Below are positions 1-16,152 of a stretch of 64,000 nucleotides of DNA, in pieces. Position 1 is the stretch's first letter. Every line of letters starts with the position of its first letter. The translations under genes and the position numbers were made by a program. The DNA is from Mortierella sp. BCC40632 (taxonomy: Eukaryota; Mortierellomycota; Mortierellomycetes; Mortierellales; Mortierellaceae), in contig WAEK01000021.1 in the NCBI GenBank assembly GCA_011634665.1, positions 697,501 to 761,500 on the forward strand. Direction: 5' to 3'. The notes under the pieces are model-generated. The model searched no databases. It was not told the DNA's origin and worked only from the letters and a program-made list of their open reading frames with translations.

Positions 1-229
1 TTTTTATCCGACTCTTCTTCCTCCTCTTCCTCTTCCTCTTCTTCTTCTTCACACACACACACACACACACACATCCATTCACTCACACACCCACACCCAT
101 TCACACACCTTCTCACACGCACACACCTCATCCCCTCCCTCCCCTCCTCCTTCAACCGACCTCGCATTCCTCTTCAACCCAGTCAACATCACCAACCGAG
201 AACTCATTCCCTACAACCAGCACACCCAC
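1..229. other. 5' flank of the YPD1-like gene
   Basis: Pyrimidine-rich leader with a (CA) run at about 50-73 and scattered ACACAC/CCCTCC blocks directly before the proposed start codon. No other gene is visible; it is probably promoter and 5' UTR. Confidence 0.5.
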
Positions 230-4186
<3,957 letters not shown>

Positions 4187-5134
4187 AACTTTCGTACCTT
4201 TTTTTTTTTTTTTTTTTTTTTTTTCTTTTCCCATTTCTTTCTATTTTTCGTAACGCATCTCATTATTATTGTTCTCCTCTTGTTTTTTTCTTTCTTTTTT
4301 TTTCTCTCTCTATGTCTGTCTGTCTGTCTCTACCTTTCTGCCTCTCTCACTCTCTCTACCTCCCTCTTTCTGCCTCTCTCTATCTCTATCTCTCCTTCTC
4401 CATCTCTCTTTCGTGTGTGTGTACTTTTGTATCTCTCTTTCTAACCGGGACCTCTTGTCCTCTCTTGTTCATGCTCATGTCATTCCCCAGTGTTTTTTTT
4501 TTTTTTTTTTCTCTCTTTTTTATTATTATTATTTTTTTCTTTTTCTTTTTCTTTTGAACCATTCCTTCTTGTATACAACCCAAAAAAGATGAAGAATGTG
4601 ACCCCTGTCGTCCCTTGCCCTTCCTTGCCCTTCCCTCTCCCCTACCTTTTTCTTTTCTTTTTCTTTTCTTCTTTTCTCTTTTTATTTGATTTGATTTTGA
4701 TTTTGATTTGATTTGACCTCCCCACCCCTAAAGATTAAAGTAGCTTCTAGGATCCACCACAAACCCCTTCCATAAAGCACACTCCTATTCCTCTATGTAC
4801 ACAACAAAGCGACCCGAGACAAGGGTAAAGAGTGAGAGAGAGTGTGTGTGTGTGTGAGAGAGAGCGTGAGAGAGTGAGAGAGTGAATATGAAATCAATTG
4901 GATAAAAAAAAAGAAAAAAGAACAAGAGAGCTAGGATAGGAGAATGAGTAAATGTGTAAGAAGAGAGAACAGAGCGTCCTGTTCCAACGGCTCTAGCAAA
5001 GCCACTTTCCAAGAACAGTAATGGGGTAGAAACGAACGAACGACAAGTCCCTCCTTCTCCACCACTTCGGAGGCATTTCACAAAAAGAGATCATTTTCAG
5101 ACAACGACGACAACGACGACTCATATTTTCAATC
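4187..5134. other. Intergenic, simple-sequence rich
   Basis: Space between the tandem YPD1-like and CIA30 genes. It holds poly-T runs (4199-4224 and 4493-4510), CT/CTGT repeats and TTTTGATTTGATT repeats near 4690-4715. No gene is visible. Confidence 0.7.
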
Positions 5135-6467
5135 ATGCTGGGCTTTGTACGACGGTCATTGGCTGCCATTGGATCAGAGACTGCCAAGGGTGAGTGTTTC
5201 TCTCTCTCTCTCTTTCTTTTCATGGCATGGCATAGCATGGCATGGCATGGAAGAACCCATTCGGAGCAAGGACGCCATCGAAACCAAGGGGGAATTCGTC
5301 TACAGGACCTTGACCTGAGAGTATCTCAGGAACCGTCTTTCCTTAATCTTTTTTTTTTCTTTGTACTTTGGAGAACTTTCCGACTTTTGTTCTATCGAGG
5401 ACGCGAAAGGAGACTGGTCAAGGAATCTACCATCGACGATCCTATTTTAAAAATATAATCCTTGACAGAACTCTCGACAAATGCACTCTAATCAATACGC
5501 GGGAAATTTCACCTCCTCACGACTGCGGCGTGATCTCTTTCTATTCTCTCTTCCACTGACTTGGATCAATCGACTTGGTGCGTATGATATGGATCTTTTC
5601 TTACTTTCTTTCTTTCTGATTATGATCGGATAGTGATCAAAATGGATCATTCACCTTGGCAGCAAGAGTTGCGGATGGCGACCTTGAAAACCGAGGCAGA
5701 TCTCAAAGAATGGCTCGTGGGTAGTGACAAAGACATTGGCGGCTTTTCGGATGCTCAACTCGATATCACCAAGGATGGCACAGGTATGAAGTGGATCTCT
5801 CTTTTCCTTGCTTTTCTCTCTGCTCGCTCGCTCTTTAGCACGGATATACGTAGTTACCATACTATGGTTCAGATGATAAACCTATTGTTTGGAGAGAGAG
5901 AGAGAGAGAGAAAGAGAGAAATATATGACAGGAACTAAAAAAATCCTTTTTTTCTTTAATTCGCGGGTGATAATAGGCAAGTTTCATGGTCACATCTCAC
6001 TTGATCTTCCAGCGAACGATCAAGTCGAAAAGAGTGGATACGCAGGATGCAGGACTCGAGTAATGCTTTTTACATTTTTTTTTATTGCTTCTTTTGGAAT
6101 CAAAATATCCATCGTCGTCCTTTTTCCATTTTCGACAACCTATTGACTAACCGCAAATTCGTTCAACAACGATAGACAAAACCATCCAACATCTTTGGCA
6201 CGCCTGTCTGGGATACATGTCTATTCGAGTACCTCGCCCTGAGAGTCAAGGGTGATAACAGAAAATACTTTGTGAACCTACAGACAGATGGTGTTCTCCC
6301 TACAGATCTGTATCAACATCGACTCTTTTTCAAAACTCCTGGCGAGTGGGAGACTGTTCTGGTAAAGGCTTTATATATAAATATATAGGGCTCGATCGAC
6401 CTCTCACCCTGTGAATCCGTTTGATCTTCATGAGACATCTAACTCTCTCCCTCTCTCTCTCTCTCTC

Positions 6468-6507
<40 letters not shown>

Positions 6508-6727
6508 GATTCCATTCAAAGAGTTTATCCTCACTAACCGAGGTGTGATTCAGGAACAACAAATCGAAATCTTTCGGGAACGAGTCAAGAATGTAGGCAT
6601 TTCAATCATTGATCGAACCCCAGGATCTTTTTCACTTGAGATTGAAAGTATCAGTGCTGCAAATGTGGGACCCAACCCCAATGCACCACCACCACCTCAA
6701 GAACAACAGGAGGAGCACAAAGCTTAA
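5135..6727 (+). CDS. NDUFAF1: Complex I intermediate-associated protein 30 (CIA30/NDUFAF1 family)
   Basis: Mitochondrial assembly factor for the membrane arm of respiratory complex I. Clear exons are 5135-5189 (basic N-terminus MLGFVRRSLAAIG, presequence-like), about 5254-5310, 5634-5783, 5977-6059, 6176-6361 and 6509-6727. The CIA30 domain is well conserved: DKDIGGFSDAQL, GKFHGHISLDLP, YLALRVKGDNRKYFVNLQTD, LFFKTPGEWETVLIPFKEF and the C-terminal VGISIIDRTPGSFSLEI. From exon 3 on, all phases close exactly. The exon 2/3 junction is a problem: the protein should read R-T-L-I-K, which puts the join at about 5310, but there is no GT there and the frame hits TGA a few bases later. It is tandem to YPD1 and convergent with NOG2. 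Confidence 0.86.
6483..6507. repeat. (CT)n polypyrimidine run at a 3' splice site
   Basis: The CT run forms the polypyrimidine tract directly before the AG acceptor of the last CIA30 exon (exon starts at 6509). Confidence 0.85.
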
Positions 6728-7282
6728 GTTGGATATAATAAGATTTTTTTTTTTTCCCCTTTTATTTTATTTTATTTTTCTTCTTCTTCTTCTTCTGTAT
6801 TCATATGATATACCGGACATCCTTTTGTCTCTCAACCTTCCCATTCACTGTGCCCACCTCTTTCACCTCTGATCTATTGCAGAAGAAAAAGACGTAAAAA
6901 AAAAAAAAAAAATCATGACAAGATGCACATATTTTATCCCAAGAAGATGCGGATCAAATTAAATAAAGGAAGAGGACATTTATTGTACAGGAAGCAGGTG
7001 GAGGTGGAAGAGAGGGGGGGGAGGGGGTTCTCTTTTTTTTAAAAAAAAATAAAAAAAAAATAATGATAATAATAATAGTGGGCGGGAAGGGGGAGAGGCA
7101 TTGGTCACCGATAGCATGAGGAGAGAGTTAATACGTAAAGAAGGTAGAAAGCATGATGCCGAAGAATGCAGGTCAGAGAGAGAAAAAGAATGAAAAAAAA
7201 AAAAAAAAAAAAAAAAAGGCCATGGCAAAAGAAACAGCGAGAAAGAATAAAAGAAAGAAAGAAAGAAAACAACAACCAATCT
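6728..7282. other. Convergent intergenic region CIA30/NOG2
   Basis: Holds both 3' ends: TTATTTTATTTTATTTT and TTC repeats after CIA30, a T8A9 junction at 7033-7049, and A-runs. No gene is visible. Confidence 0.7.
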
Positions 7283-9763
7283 TTAAGAGCGACGCTTCTT
7301 GCCCTGGTCACGAAGCTTGGTGGCCAACTTGTGAGGATCCTCGGGCTTGGCCTTGTTACGGTTCTTGTTCTTGACATTGGCCGTCTCGTAGTAATGAGTA
7401 CCGACCTTGCCCTTGTTGGTCGTCATACGAGGACCCTTGACAGGCTTGGCCTCTTCCTCAACTTGCTCCTCCTCAGCCTCCTCCACATGCTTACGCTTGG
7501 CCGACTTCTTGGTCTCCTTGACCTCAAATCCAGCCTCACCCACCTTGCCAGCACGCTTCTTGGCAACAGCACGAGCCTTGATCCTCTCCTTACGCTCTGC
7601 CTCTTCATCCGAAAGCTCAAGCTCACTGTCCACATCCTCTTCAGGATCAACCTGCTCCTTCTTTTGTCCAGGAATCGAATCCACAGTCTCACCGACGACA
7701 TTGGCAAAGACATCGTCCCAATCCAACTTTTCATCTGTCATGGCACTGCTAGCCTTGGCCTCAGCCTCCTTGGCCTCCTTCTTGGCCTTCTTCTCTTGAC
7801 GCAACTGAGCCTTGTTCTTGCGAGTCTTGACACCAGACTTTGATCCTTCGGCAGCCTCATCCTCATCATCAGTCTTGTTGACATCATCATCATCCTTCTC
7901 ATCGGGCAAGATACCCTCAGGAACGTTGCTCTCCTTCTTGTTTCTCTCCTCCTCAATGAGCAAAGCATTGTTGGCAAGATCATCCGCCATAAACTTTTGA
8001 ACGACAGGAATCTTGGAAAAGATTTGATCCACATGAGGCAAGGAGGAATCAATGGCGTTGGACGAGGTTTTGTCTCCAGTACCTTCGGCTCCCTCGGGCT
8101 TGTCACTCTCGGGAGGAGCGGTGTAGTAAGGAATCTTTCCGCGCAACCAATCGTTCAAGACCATCTTGGCCACACTACCCAAATCAGCTTCACCTCCCTT
8201 GACCAACTTTCCTGTACGCTTGGCCAATTGGGTCAAAAAGTCGATCGAATCCTCCCAATGATCAAGTTCGTAGGTACGTTGAATGTACTCTGGACGAACA
8301 CGGTTCAAGAGCTCTGGGATATAATCGTCGGGTTGCTTGATGTTCTCCACACGGACCACACCCTTGAGGACAATGTCCGTGTCTGTGTCTGTGGTCGAAG
8401 GGTGAACGACTCCGGGACAATCGATCAAGTAGATACGCTTCATCAACGTAATGTACTGCCAGACCTTGGTCTCACCGGGGATGGGGGCGACATTGCACAC
8501 CTTCTTGCCTCGGAGGGTGTTGATGATGCTTGACTTGCCCGTGTTGGGATAACCAATGAAACCGACCGAGATTTGTTTTTTGTCCGAATGCAATGCCGAG
8601 AATTGACGAAGCAGTTGGATCAACGAGCCCTTTCCGAATGAGTTGTTGATCGAGGCGTGGAAGGCGAGGGTTGGGTATTCCTTGGAAAGAGTCCTCACCC
8701 ACTTGGCCTGAAGGGAAGGTGGAGGAAAAGAGATGGAGAGAGAAGAAGCGAGCGTTAGAAACTAGGCTCTGGTAGTCCGTAGTGAATTGAAAGAGAGAAT
8801 GAAAAGATAAAGAAAAAGATATAGTTCCTTACAGTCACCCAGGTTGGGACGAGATCGCACTTGTTGAGAACAAAGATCAACTGCTTATGGCGAGCCTCCT
8901 TCTTGATGTGATGCTCAACGCTGGAGCAACGGGTACCCATGGGATCACGAGCATCCAACACATGGATGACCACATCCGAAGAGTCGATCACCTTGTACAA
9001 TTCACCCCAAATACGCTTCGACTGACCCTTCTGGAAAACACTGTCCCTGGCTTCCTCGATCCAGTCAGTAATGTTGTTGGCCTGCAAATTGCTGTCGTTC
9101 TTTTCGTCATAGGTTTCCAGAGTCGATTCGACCTTGGCAGCCAACTCATCCAAGGAGGTGGTCGAAAGCTTTGGACGCTTTCTCTGAGCCTTGTTGCCGA
9201 ATGTGTTATCGAATGGCTCGGTCTCCAAGACGTGCATCTTGCCCACCTAGAAGAAGTGGTCACACACATTATTGTAGAAAAAAAGGGGAGGGGGGAGAAG
9301 AGATTCTCATGGATCAGCATTGGAGGCAAGGATTCACAAAAGCACACAAGGTCACCATAGAAAACTGAAAATAAATAAAAAGTGGTCTTACGTGGACAGG
9401 ATCCTGAAGCAACGACATGGGGAGCTTGTGCTGTCTCAAGAGGACCTGGAAGGGATCATTGACCTTGGCGGCCAAGTTTTCACGGAAGCTCTCGAGGGCC
9501 TTTTGACCAATGACTCTTGTGTTTCCGAACCACTTGCGGTTGGGGGCAACACGACCGGGCTCGACGGTTTTGGATTGGAAGGAAGCAGCCTTGATAACCT
9601 TGCCCTGAGCATTCCGGATGGCCTTGCCACCCTTGAGCAACTGAACCTGTTTGGCAGCCTTGGCATCTCTGTAAAAGTTCTCTCCCTTGACCTTGACATT
9701 GCCGAGGCCATTCGATCCTCCTGTGTTCGAGACCCTGTTCTTTTCTTTCTTGAGCTGACCCAT
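7283..9763 (-). CDS. NOG2: Nucleolar GTP-binding protein 2 (NOG2/NUG2/GNL2)
   Basis: Circularly permuted GTPase needed for late 60S pre-ribosome maturation and export. Three exons on the minus strand: 9763-9392, 9246-8833 and 8707-7283, giving 736 residues, close to human GNL2 and longer than yeast Nog2 (486). The N-terminal NGP1NT region starts MGQLKKEKN and includes WFGNTRVI. The permuted motif order is visible: G4 NKCD (252-255), then G1 GYPNTGKSS (314-322), then G3 DCPG (358-361). The C-terminal 250 residues are acidic and lysine-rich, ending in a basic RDQGKKRRS tail that could serve as a nuclear/nucleolar signal. All exon phases close. The start lies 379 bp from the divergent COX13 start, so the two genes probably share a promoter region. 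Confidence 0.97.
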
Positions 9764-10142
9764 GTTTATTCCAAGAGGTGATGGAGATGGAGGTGATGGA
9801 GATGTAAAAAAAAAAAAGGGGGGGTGGAAGAGAAACCGAGCGACAAATGAAAGTGATGGGCCAAAGCTCGAGCTAGTTTTCTTTTTTTTTTTTTTTTTTT
9901 TTTTGAGGCTTTCTCCAAGGCAGAAATTTGTAAACACATCACAAAAAGGGCAGTCGCAGCGTCATTAATTTCTAATACGTCACTGATTTTTTTTTTTGCC
10001 TTCGGAACCAGGGGTAGAGAGTCTACTAACAATACACAACGGCTGCATGTGGCAGGCCCGACTCTTTTTCTCTCTCCTCTCTCTTTTTCATCAATTACCC
10101 CATCCCCTCTCTCTCTTTTCATCCACTCTTCTCATTTTGAAA
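9764..10142. other. Divergent promoter region NOG2/COX13
   Basis: Short spacer with a poly-T of about 22 at 9883-9904, a T10 near 9988 and a pyrimidine-rich leader (CTCTCTCCTCTCTC) before the COX13 ATG. It is the only space available for both promoters. Confidence 0.6.
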
Positions 10143-11422
10143 ATGGCCTCCAGAATTGCTCAGGCTGCCAAGGGCATCCGCTTCTCCTCCACCCAGAGCG
10201 CCGAGACCGCCGCCTGGTTGGCTGAGCGCGCTGCCGTCAAGGAACACGCTGGTCGTATGTGCCTGATCCTGTTCATCTCACTCTCCTTTTTTTTTTCCAA
10301 CCGACTCGACCCGTCAATGAGTCCATTTGCCATGTTGGCCCATGGGCTCCGTCTCCTCCCTCTCCCTTTTCTCGGCATCTTAGTCATCGACCATCGATGA
10401 CCAAGACTTGTGAACGACAGAGACTATACCATCTTTTCTTCGGGATCAGTACTCCGAAATGACCGGATCCAATTCCTACACACGTTCTCCGGGTCGACAG
10501 GTCTCTCTCTCATTCCCGAGGAAGAGGAGAGGCCAAGGAGAGACGAAAAATTTTCGGCATTGCCAACTATAGATTCACGAGTGGAACCATGGGAGCGACT
10601 CTTTCCTCTCTCTCTCTCTCTCTCTGTCCCTGTCCCTGTCCCTGTCCCCAGAGGTCAATTGGAGGAGGTCTCTCTCCATATCTAAAATGACCGAGCGGCT
10701 CTCGTTTTTTTTTTTTTTTTTTTTCATATCCCTCCTATCCTCCCTCTCCCCTACCCCCTTTACGCGTGGAGCAGAGGAAAAAGAGAAAAGAAGCCAAAAA
10801 GGAGCGAACAATCCAATTCGTGACGCGGATCAGTCTTCCTTTTTTTTTTTTTTTTTTCGCGTTCAGGCCTCTCTTTCCACATGTCATGCAGACACACAGA
10901 CAACGAACCCACAGACACTCTCTAACGGTCCATGCCTCACACAAACACAAACACACACACACACACACACATACGCACACACATACGCACACACGCACGC
11001 ATTATTACTCTTTCGAAACCATTTGACTCTAACCACTTTTCCCCCTCTTTTCTCCTTCAATTGGACCTCATGTAGCCGCTGCCGAGACCTGGCGCAAGAT
11101 TTCGATCTACGTCTGCATCCCTGCTCTCATTGCCTCCTCTGCCAACGCCTACAACCTCTTTGCCAAGCACCAGGAGCACTTGGAGCACGAGAAGCACGAG
11201 GGTCACGAGAAGGTCAAGTACCCATACATGCGCATCCGCTCCAAGGTAAGAGAGAAAGAATAAAAATGAAATGAAATGTGAAAAAAAAAAAAAAAAAAAG
11301 GTGAACCTGGTTACTGACAGTATTTCTTTTCTCCTCTCTGTTTTTTTTTCTTCTTCTTTTCTTTCTAGGCTTTCCCCTGGGGTGATGAGACTCTCTTCTA
11401 CAACCCCGATATCAACCTTTAA
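10143..11422 (+). CDS. COX13: Cytochrome c oxidase subunit VIa (COX13/COX6A)
   Basis: Small inner-membrane subunit of respiratory complex IV. Exons 10143-10254, 11076-11245 and 11369-11422 give 111 residues with all phases closing. The N-terminus is a presequence-like stretch (MASRIAQAAKGIRFSS). It is followed by AAETWRKISIYV, a single membrane helix (CIPALIASSANAYNLF), a charged HEHLEHEKHEGHE segment, and the family signature YPYMRIRSKAFPWGDETLFYN near the C-terminus. The first intron is long (821 nt) and carries poly-T, CTGTCC and CA repeats. The terminal exon has only 18 codons. Confidence 0.96.
10615..10650. repeat. CT run and CTGTCC hexamer repeats
   Basis: A CT run passes into about four CTGTCC units inside COX13 intron 1. 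The same intron has CA/TACGCA repeats near 10946-11000. Confidence 0.85.
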
Positions 11423-11681
11423 GTGTTCTACTCTTTTTCTTCTAGAGTGATCACTTCATTGTTTTTCTCTCTCTCTCTCTCTCTCATCTTCTTTTTATAA
11501 TGCCTGAGCCTAGAAAGGGACCCCAATAGACAGGGATCTGATTGCCTTTACCATACGAGCCCCCCAATAGACCGGACTTTTTTTTTTGTTCTTTCCCCCT
11601 CCCCTCCTCCCCCAGAAACGAAGCAAGTCTTTGTTTGTAACGAAATGCAATAAACAACCACCCAAAAAAAACTCCCCTCCC

Positions 11682-11749
<68 letters not shown>

Positions 11750-12218
11750 ATTGAACCTTTACCTCTTGTGATGACAATTGAATTGTGGATAGGGATTAGG
11801 GGTGGGACTAACCTACCACTCAACATGGTATCTGCTCGGACCAAAAAAAAAAAAAAAAATGCCATATCAATGTATCCGAAGTGTTCTCGAGTGTTTTTTT
11901 TTTTCTCTTCGGCGCGTCCCTACTTCCACTCCTCATCTATTCGAACATCACGAACGCCTTTGTTCCCGACTCCTTCTGATTTGTCTTTTTTTTTTTTTTT
12001 TCTCGTTCGCTAAATCAATGTACTGATTCGAATACTCGATGCTGTCCTTTTTGGTACAGAATGCTTCTTTCTTGCCTCCCTTGCTTCTTCTTCCCCCCCT
12101 TCCTCTTCCTCTTTCCCTTTCTCTTTCTTTCTTTCTTTCTTTTCCTTTCTCTCTCATTCTCTTGATTCACACACACACTACTCATCTCTCTTTCTCTATT
12201 CTTCTTCTTTCTCTTCCG
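11423..12218. other. Intergenic between COX13 and the tail-anchored gene
   Basis: Holds the COX13 3' region, a (CT) microsatellite at about 11692-11746, A15 and T17 runs and a CTTTCTTTCT leader before 12219. An open frame extends upstream to 12039, but it encodes only LPLPLSLSLSF-type simple sequence and is read here as 5' UTR. Confidence 0.65.
11692..11746. repeat. (CT)n microsatellite
   Basis: Pure CT run between COX13 and the next gene. Confidence 0.95.
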
Positions 12219-14283
12219 ATGGCGCCTGATCTCTCGAGCCTCTGCCCAGCCTTGACCCTCCAAGAGCTTACCAATGCTGACTCACTTTGCGACCACCCAG
12301 TGAATCAATCTTCATCCTCTGGATCAGTCTGTCAAGTCTCAACAGAATCAAGCCTTGATCTCTTGCCGTCCACGACCAGGTCAATGCCTCTGGTCTCTAG
12401 TTCACCTCATGGACAACCTCTTCTAGACATCATTGAAACCAACTCGTTCAAGTCAGATCCATTGGTCCAAGAAGACGCGCGTGCGCCTCTTTTTGAAACA
12501 ACCCAAGCATCTCTTGAAGTGGACCATGCCCTAATGGGTACGAAAAAGAAGAGAGGAGCACACGCTCTGACAATAACAATTGATATGGAACGTCAAAGTC
12601 ATTTGTCCTTTCAGGAAAGGAATGTACCTTTGAAGGATGGTGACTGGGTCAAGGATGCTTCTCCTTTTGGAGATCTCATTTCTATATCCAGTCTTGAAGA
12701 AGAAGAAGAAGAAGAATTTCGTTGGGACTTACGCGTCAAGAATGTTCAAGACGCACTAAGGGGGGATCTCTTCAACACAGATACAACAGAACCATGGAGC
12801 GAGAATCGGTCAAGAAGGATCCAGATTCGAGATAGTCATTCTACCCAAAGTCTAGATGACAGTGAACTATTCTATCTCGAGATCGATGGTGACTATGATC
12901 ATGACGACGCAAAGATCCAAGACAAACACTCTGTCAGTATTGGTCAAGACCCTGTTCAGGACAATGGTCCAGACATGACATTCGAAGGTGGCACTTGGCG
13001 AATCTTTTCAACCGACTCTCCACCATGCTTCCATGGTCACTCAAAAATGGAACAAGAGTCTTCACGATCCATCTCGAATCCCTCTCGACCTTTGTCACTT
13101 GAACACTGTCCAGTCTCTTGCTCGACTCGGATGTTCTCCCCAAGCCATTTGACCCTGACATTGGCTGAGGAAGCACCTCCAATGACCCTTGTTCACCAAT
13201 CCAATGACCCCTGTGAGACTAAAGAGGTCCCCAGACAACCTCCTCCACCTTGGGAAACGCTTTTCCGTTCTAAATCCATGCCTACAACAACCATCGCTTC
13301 TTCTGTTCCAGTTCTGAATCGACTTTCTGATTTGGCTAGCTCCACAAGTCAAGCCACGTTCGAGTTTTTGACTTTAAATATTGTTCAACCAACGATCGAA
13401 TTGGCCAACAAGGGAACTCTTTCGACCTTGGGATTTCTACAACACCAATGGCAACAATTGGCCTCGACTACGACCACGCCAACTGTGGTCCCGAACGATG
13501 GCCTTGATCTGAACCGTGCTAGGTCTATCAAAGAGGAAGAGGATAAGGAAAAGGAGGAGGAGAAGGAAGAGCAACTGAAAGAATTCCATCCGGGTACTGG
13601 TTTTCTTCAAGACCAAAAAGGGTTTGACAAGAACAAGAACAATGATCCTTCTGCTCTTACTAGAGTTTATTCTTCTCCTCCTTGGTCCTTTGTCTCGATT
13701 CCACATTTGACAGCTCAACAACAGCAACAGAGCTCACAGTTGATGGACCCATGGATGACATTGACAAGATCTATGAGTGTTCAACAAGGAGCCTATTGTT
13801 CTTTGCCTGGCTCAAGAACCCCCAATCTACCTCACGATTCTCGTTTACCTTCAAAGCCCATCTCTTCTTTTCCTTCTCCACCTTGTCGTCCTCGTACAAG
13901 ACGATTCCCACTCCAGACGATTCCAGGGCCAGAAGGGTTAGATCCATTGGTCCGACAACAATTAGAGGCTGAAGGATTGGCGTCGTTGGGATTGAGGGAT
14001 GGAACAGAGGGCAATGAATGGAGGAACTGGTGGGATCCACGGCGGTATGGCTTTCGAAAATATTTGATTTGGCATTCACTCCGAAGACCAAAGCCTTGTA
14101 CTCTGGTGGTCTTTTTGGTGTTGATTGCATTGGTTGTTGGTAAGATATGGGTGGGTGAGAGAGATTCTCTTGGACGCGTCTTTTTTTTTTTTTTTAAAAA
14201 AAAAATCCCACAAAAATGAATAACATCTCTTTTTTTTTTTTTTTTTTCGTTTACACTGTCTAGTCTCGATCGTCTTTAGTTAA
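12219..14283 (+). CDS. Predicted tail-anchored protein of unknown function
   Basis: Not recognised as a known family. Proposed exons 12219-14139 and 14264-14283 give 646 residues. The start is the ATG of MAPDLSSLCPA; the frame upstream is repetitive leader. Most of the protein is Ser/Thr/Pro-rich and looks disordered, with acidic patches (EEEEEEF, KEKEEEKEEQ). The last 110 residues are denser, with PGPEGLDPLVRQQLEAEGL, WRNWWDPRRYGFRKYLIWHS and then a hydrophobic end. Reading straight through 14140 gives an artefactual tail of F and K from a T15A10 junction. The GTAAGA donor at 14140 and the TGTCTAG acceptor give instead the helix TLVVFLVLIALVVVSIVFS directly before the stop. This is a classic C-terminal anchor with the bulk in the cytosol. 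It converges with the ING gene. Confidence 0.75.
14181..14205. repeat. T15A10 palindromic homopolymer junction
   Basis: Fifteen T directly followed by ten A, inside the terminal intron of the tail-anchored gene. Confidence 0.95.
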
Positions 14284-14415
14284 AGGTCAGAATCAAGTTT
14301 ATTAACAGAATATTGAGAAGGGAAGAAAAGGCGTCAAATGGATGAAGGGAGAGGGGGGGGGGAGGGAAAGGGCGATACCTACTTCACAACTACCACTGCT
14401 TTCCCTTTCCTCTTT

Positions 14416-14449
<34 letters not shown>

Positions 14450-14826
14450 ACACACTTTACTTCTTTCTATATCTCCCTCTCTCCCTCTCTCTCTTTCTTT
14501 CTCTCTCTTCCTCTACCCTGGTGAGGCGGAAGAAATGAACTATATCTTTTTTTTTTCTCCAAGGGCAAAATTGACAATGTAAAAAAAGTGAAGAGAAAAA
14601 AAAAATCAAACACGGTCAAGTCGAGGGCTCAATCTCTGGTCCAGCAGGGAGTAGTGTCCATAGACGCAGTAAAAAAAACAAAAGAAAAAAAAAAAAAAAA
14701 GGGACAAACCAGTGCAAAAAAAAAAGAGAGAGTGTGAGAGAGAGAGACAGAATTATATAAAATAAAGAGAAAGAAAAAAAAAGAAAAAAAACCTCCCTCA
14801 GCGCTATGCAATCAATCGATTCGATT
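14284..14826. other. Convergent intergenic region
   Basis: Between the tail-anchored gene and the ING gene. Contains a G-rich patch (14349-14363), CT runs (14415-14450 and 14480-14510) and several A-runs. No gene is visible. Confidence 0.7.
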
Positions 14827-15337
14827 CTACTTTTTTTGTGGCTTCTTCTTTTGCTGACAATCCTTGCAATACCACTTGCCCTTGGGTGGGGCCTTGAGTC
14901 CTGCGCATGACAAGTGGAGTGGAACTCACACTGATTTTTTTTTTTTTTTTTTGACATATAGGAGAAAAAGAGATGGAGAAAAACAAGTCAGTCCTCTTTT
15001 TTTTTTTCTTTCCCTTTTTTCTTTTACCCAAGGCTGGGGTGGTTACTCATCATCACAAGATGTTGCACTACAGAGATAAAAAAAAAAAAAAAGGCTTACG
15101 TCTCCATTGTCGCAGGCAACCATCTCCCCATAAGACACTTGCTGACAATAACAATACAATGGTTCGTTGGGATCGATCGGCAGTTCTGTAAAGGAAGGAC
15201 TAGAGAAGTCAACCACCATCCAATTCACACATACACAATGGATTGGCAACAATAAGATAAAAATAGTGTCAGTTCCATTCTTTCTTGTAAACTAACCATC
15301 TTGAGTAAAGGCAACAACAGCAACAGCGATAACAAAG

Positions 15338-15373
<36 letters not shown>

Positions 15374-16107
15374 AAAAAGAAAAAAAAAAAAAAAAAAAAA
15401 AAAAGAAACTTACGTCTTCTTGGCCACTTTTGTTCCGCTAGAATTTCCAACATTTCCTGCCCTTCGCTTCTCTGAGGTGGTAGAGGCGGGTGTGGCGGCG
15501 CTACTGCTGCTATTGTTATTACTATGTCCGTGTTTTTTCCCTGTTCACAAATGAGATGAGAAAGAGGAGGTGAGGGAAGTAAAAAGCAAAAGCAAAAAGC
15601 AAAAGAGAGAGAGAGGGAGGGAGAGAGGGAGAAAGAAAGAGGCAGAGAAACGGTCAAAGATCGGGTTCGGTAAGCACTACTATCGGACAGCAAGGAAAAA
15701 AAAAAGAAAGAAAGAAAGAAAAAAAAGAGGAGGATATTAAATGACTATCAGCCATTTTGCTTACTCTTGCCCACAGGCGCATCTTGTGTTGTGGCCGCAG
15801 CTTCAGGATTAAAGAAGAATAAAAAAAAAAAAGTATACGATAGAGATTCTTGAATAAAATTGGACCATAAAAAGGAAACGATTGCGACAAAGAAAAGGAA
15901 AATTGGAAAAAAAAAAAAAAAATACCTTTCTTGTTAGAAGTGGTGGCTGTGGCAGCCGTGCTGGAAGTCTCTTCTTTGCGGTCTGCTGCACTGGCACCTG
16001 TTGTTGAGGCAGCAGTGCCTCCAATCCGTCCAGGACCAATCATTTGTTCATCCTCATACTTTTGAAGGTCGTCGTCCAAGCGTCTGACATGTCGATCCAC
16101 CTATTTT

Positions 16108-16152
<45 letters not shown>

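Noticed and set aside
12039..12218. N-terminal extension of the tail-anchored protein
   Set aside because: Codes only Leu/Pro/Ser/Phe from a pyrimidine-rich leader; the ATG at 12219 starts normal protein sequence.
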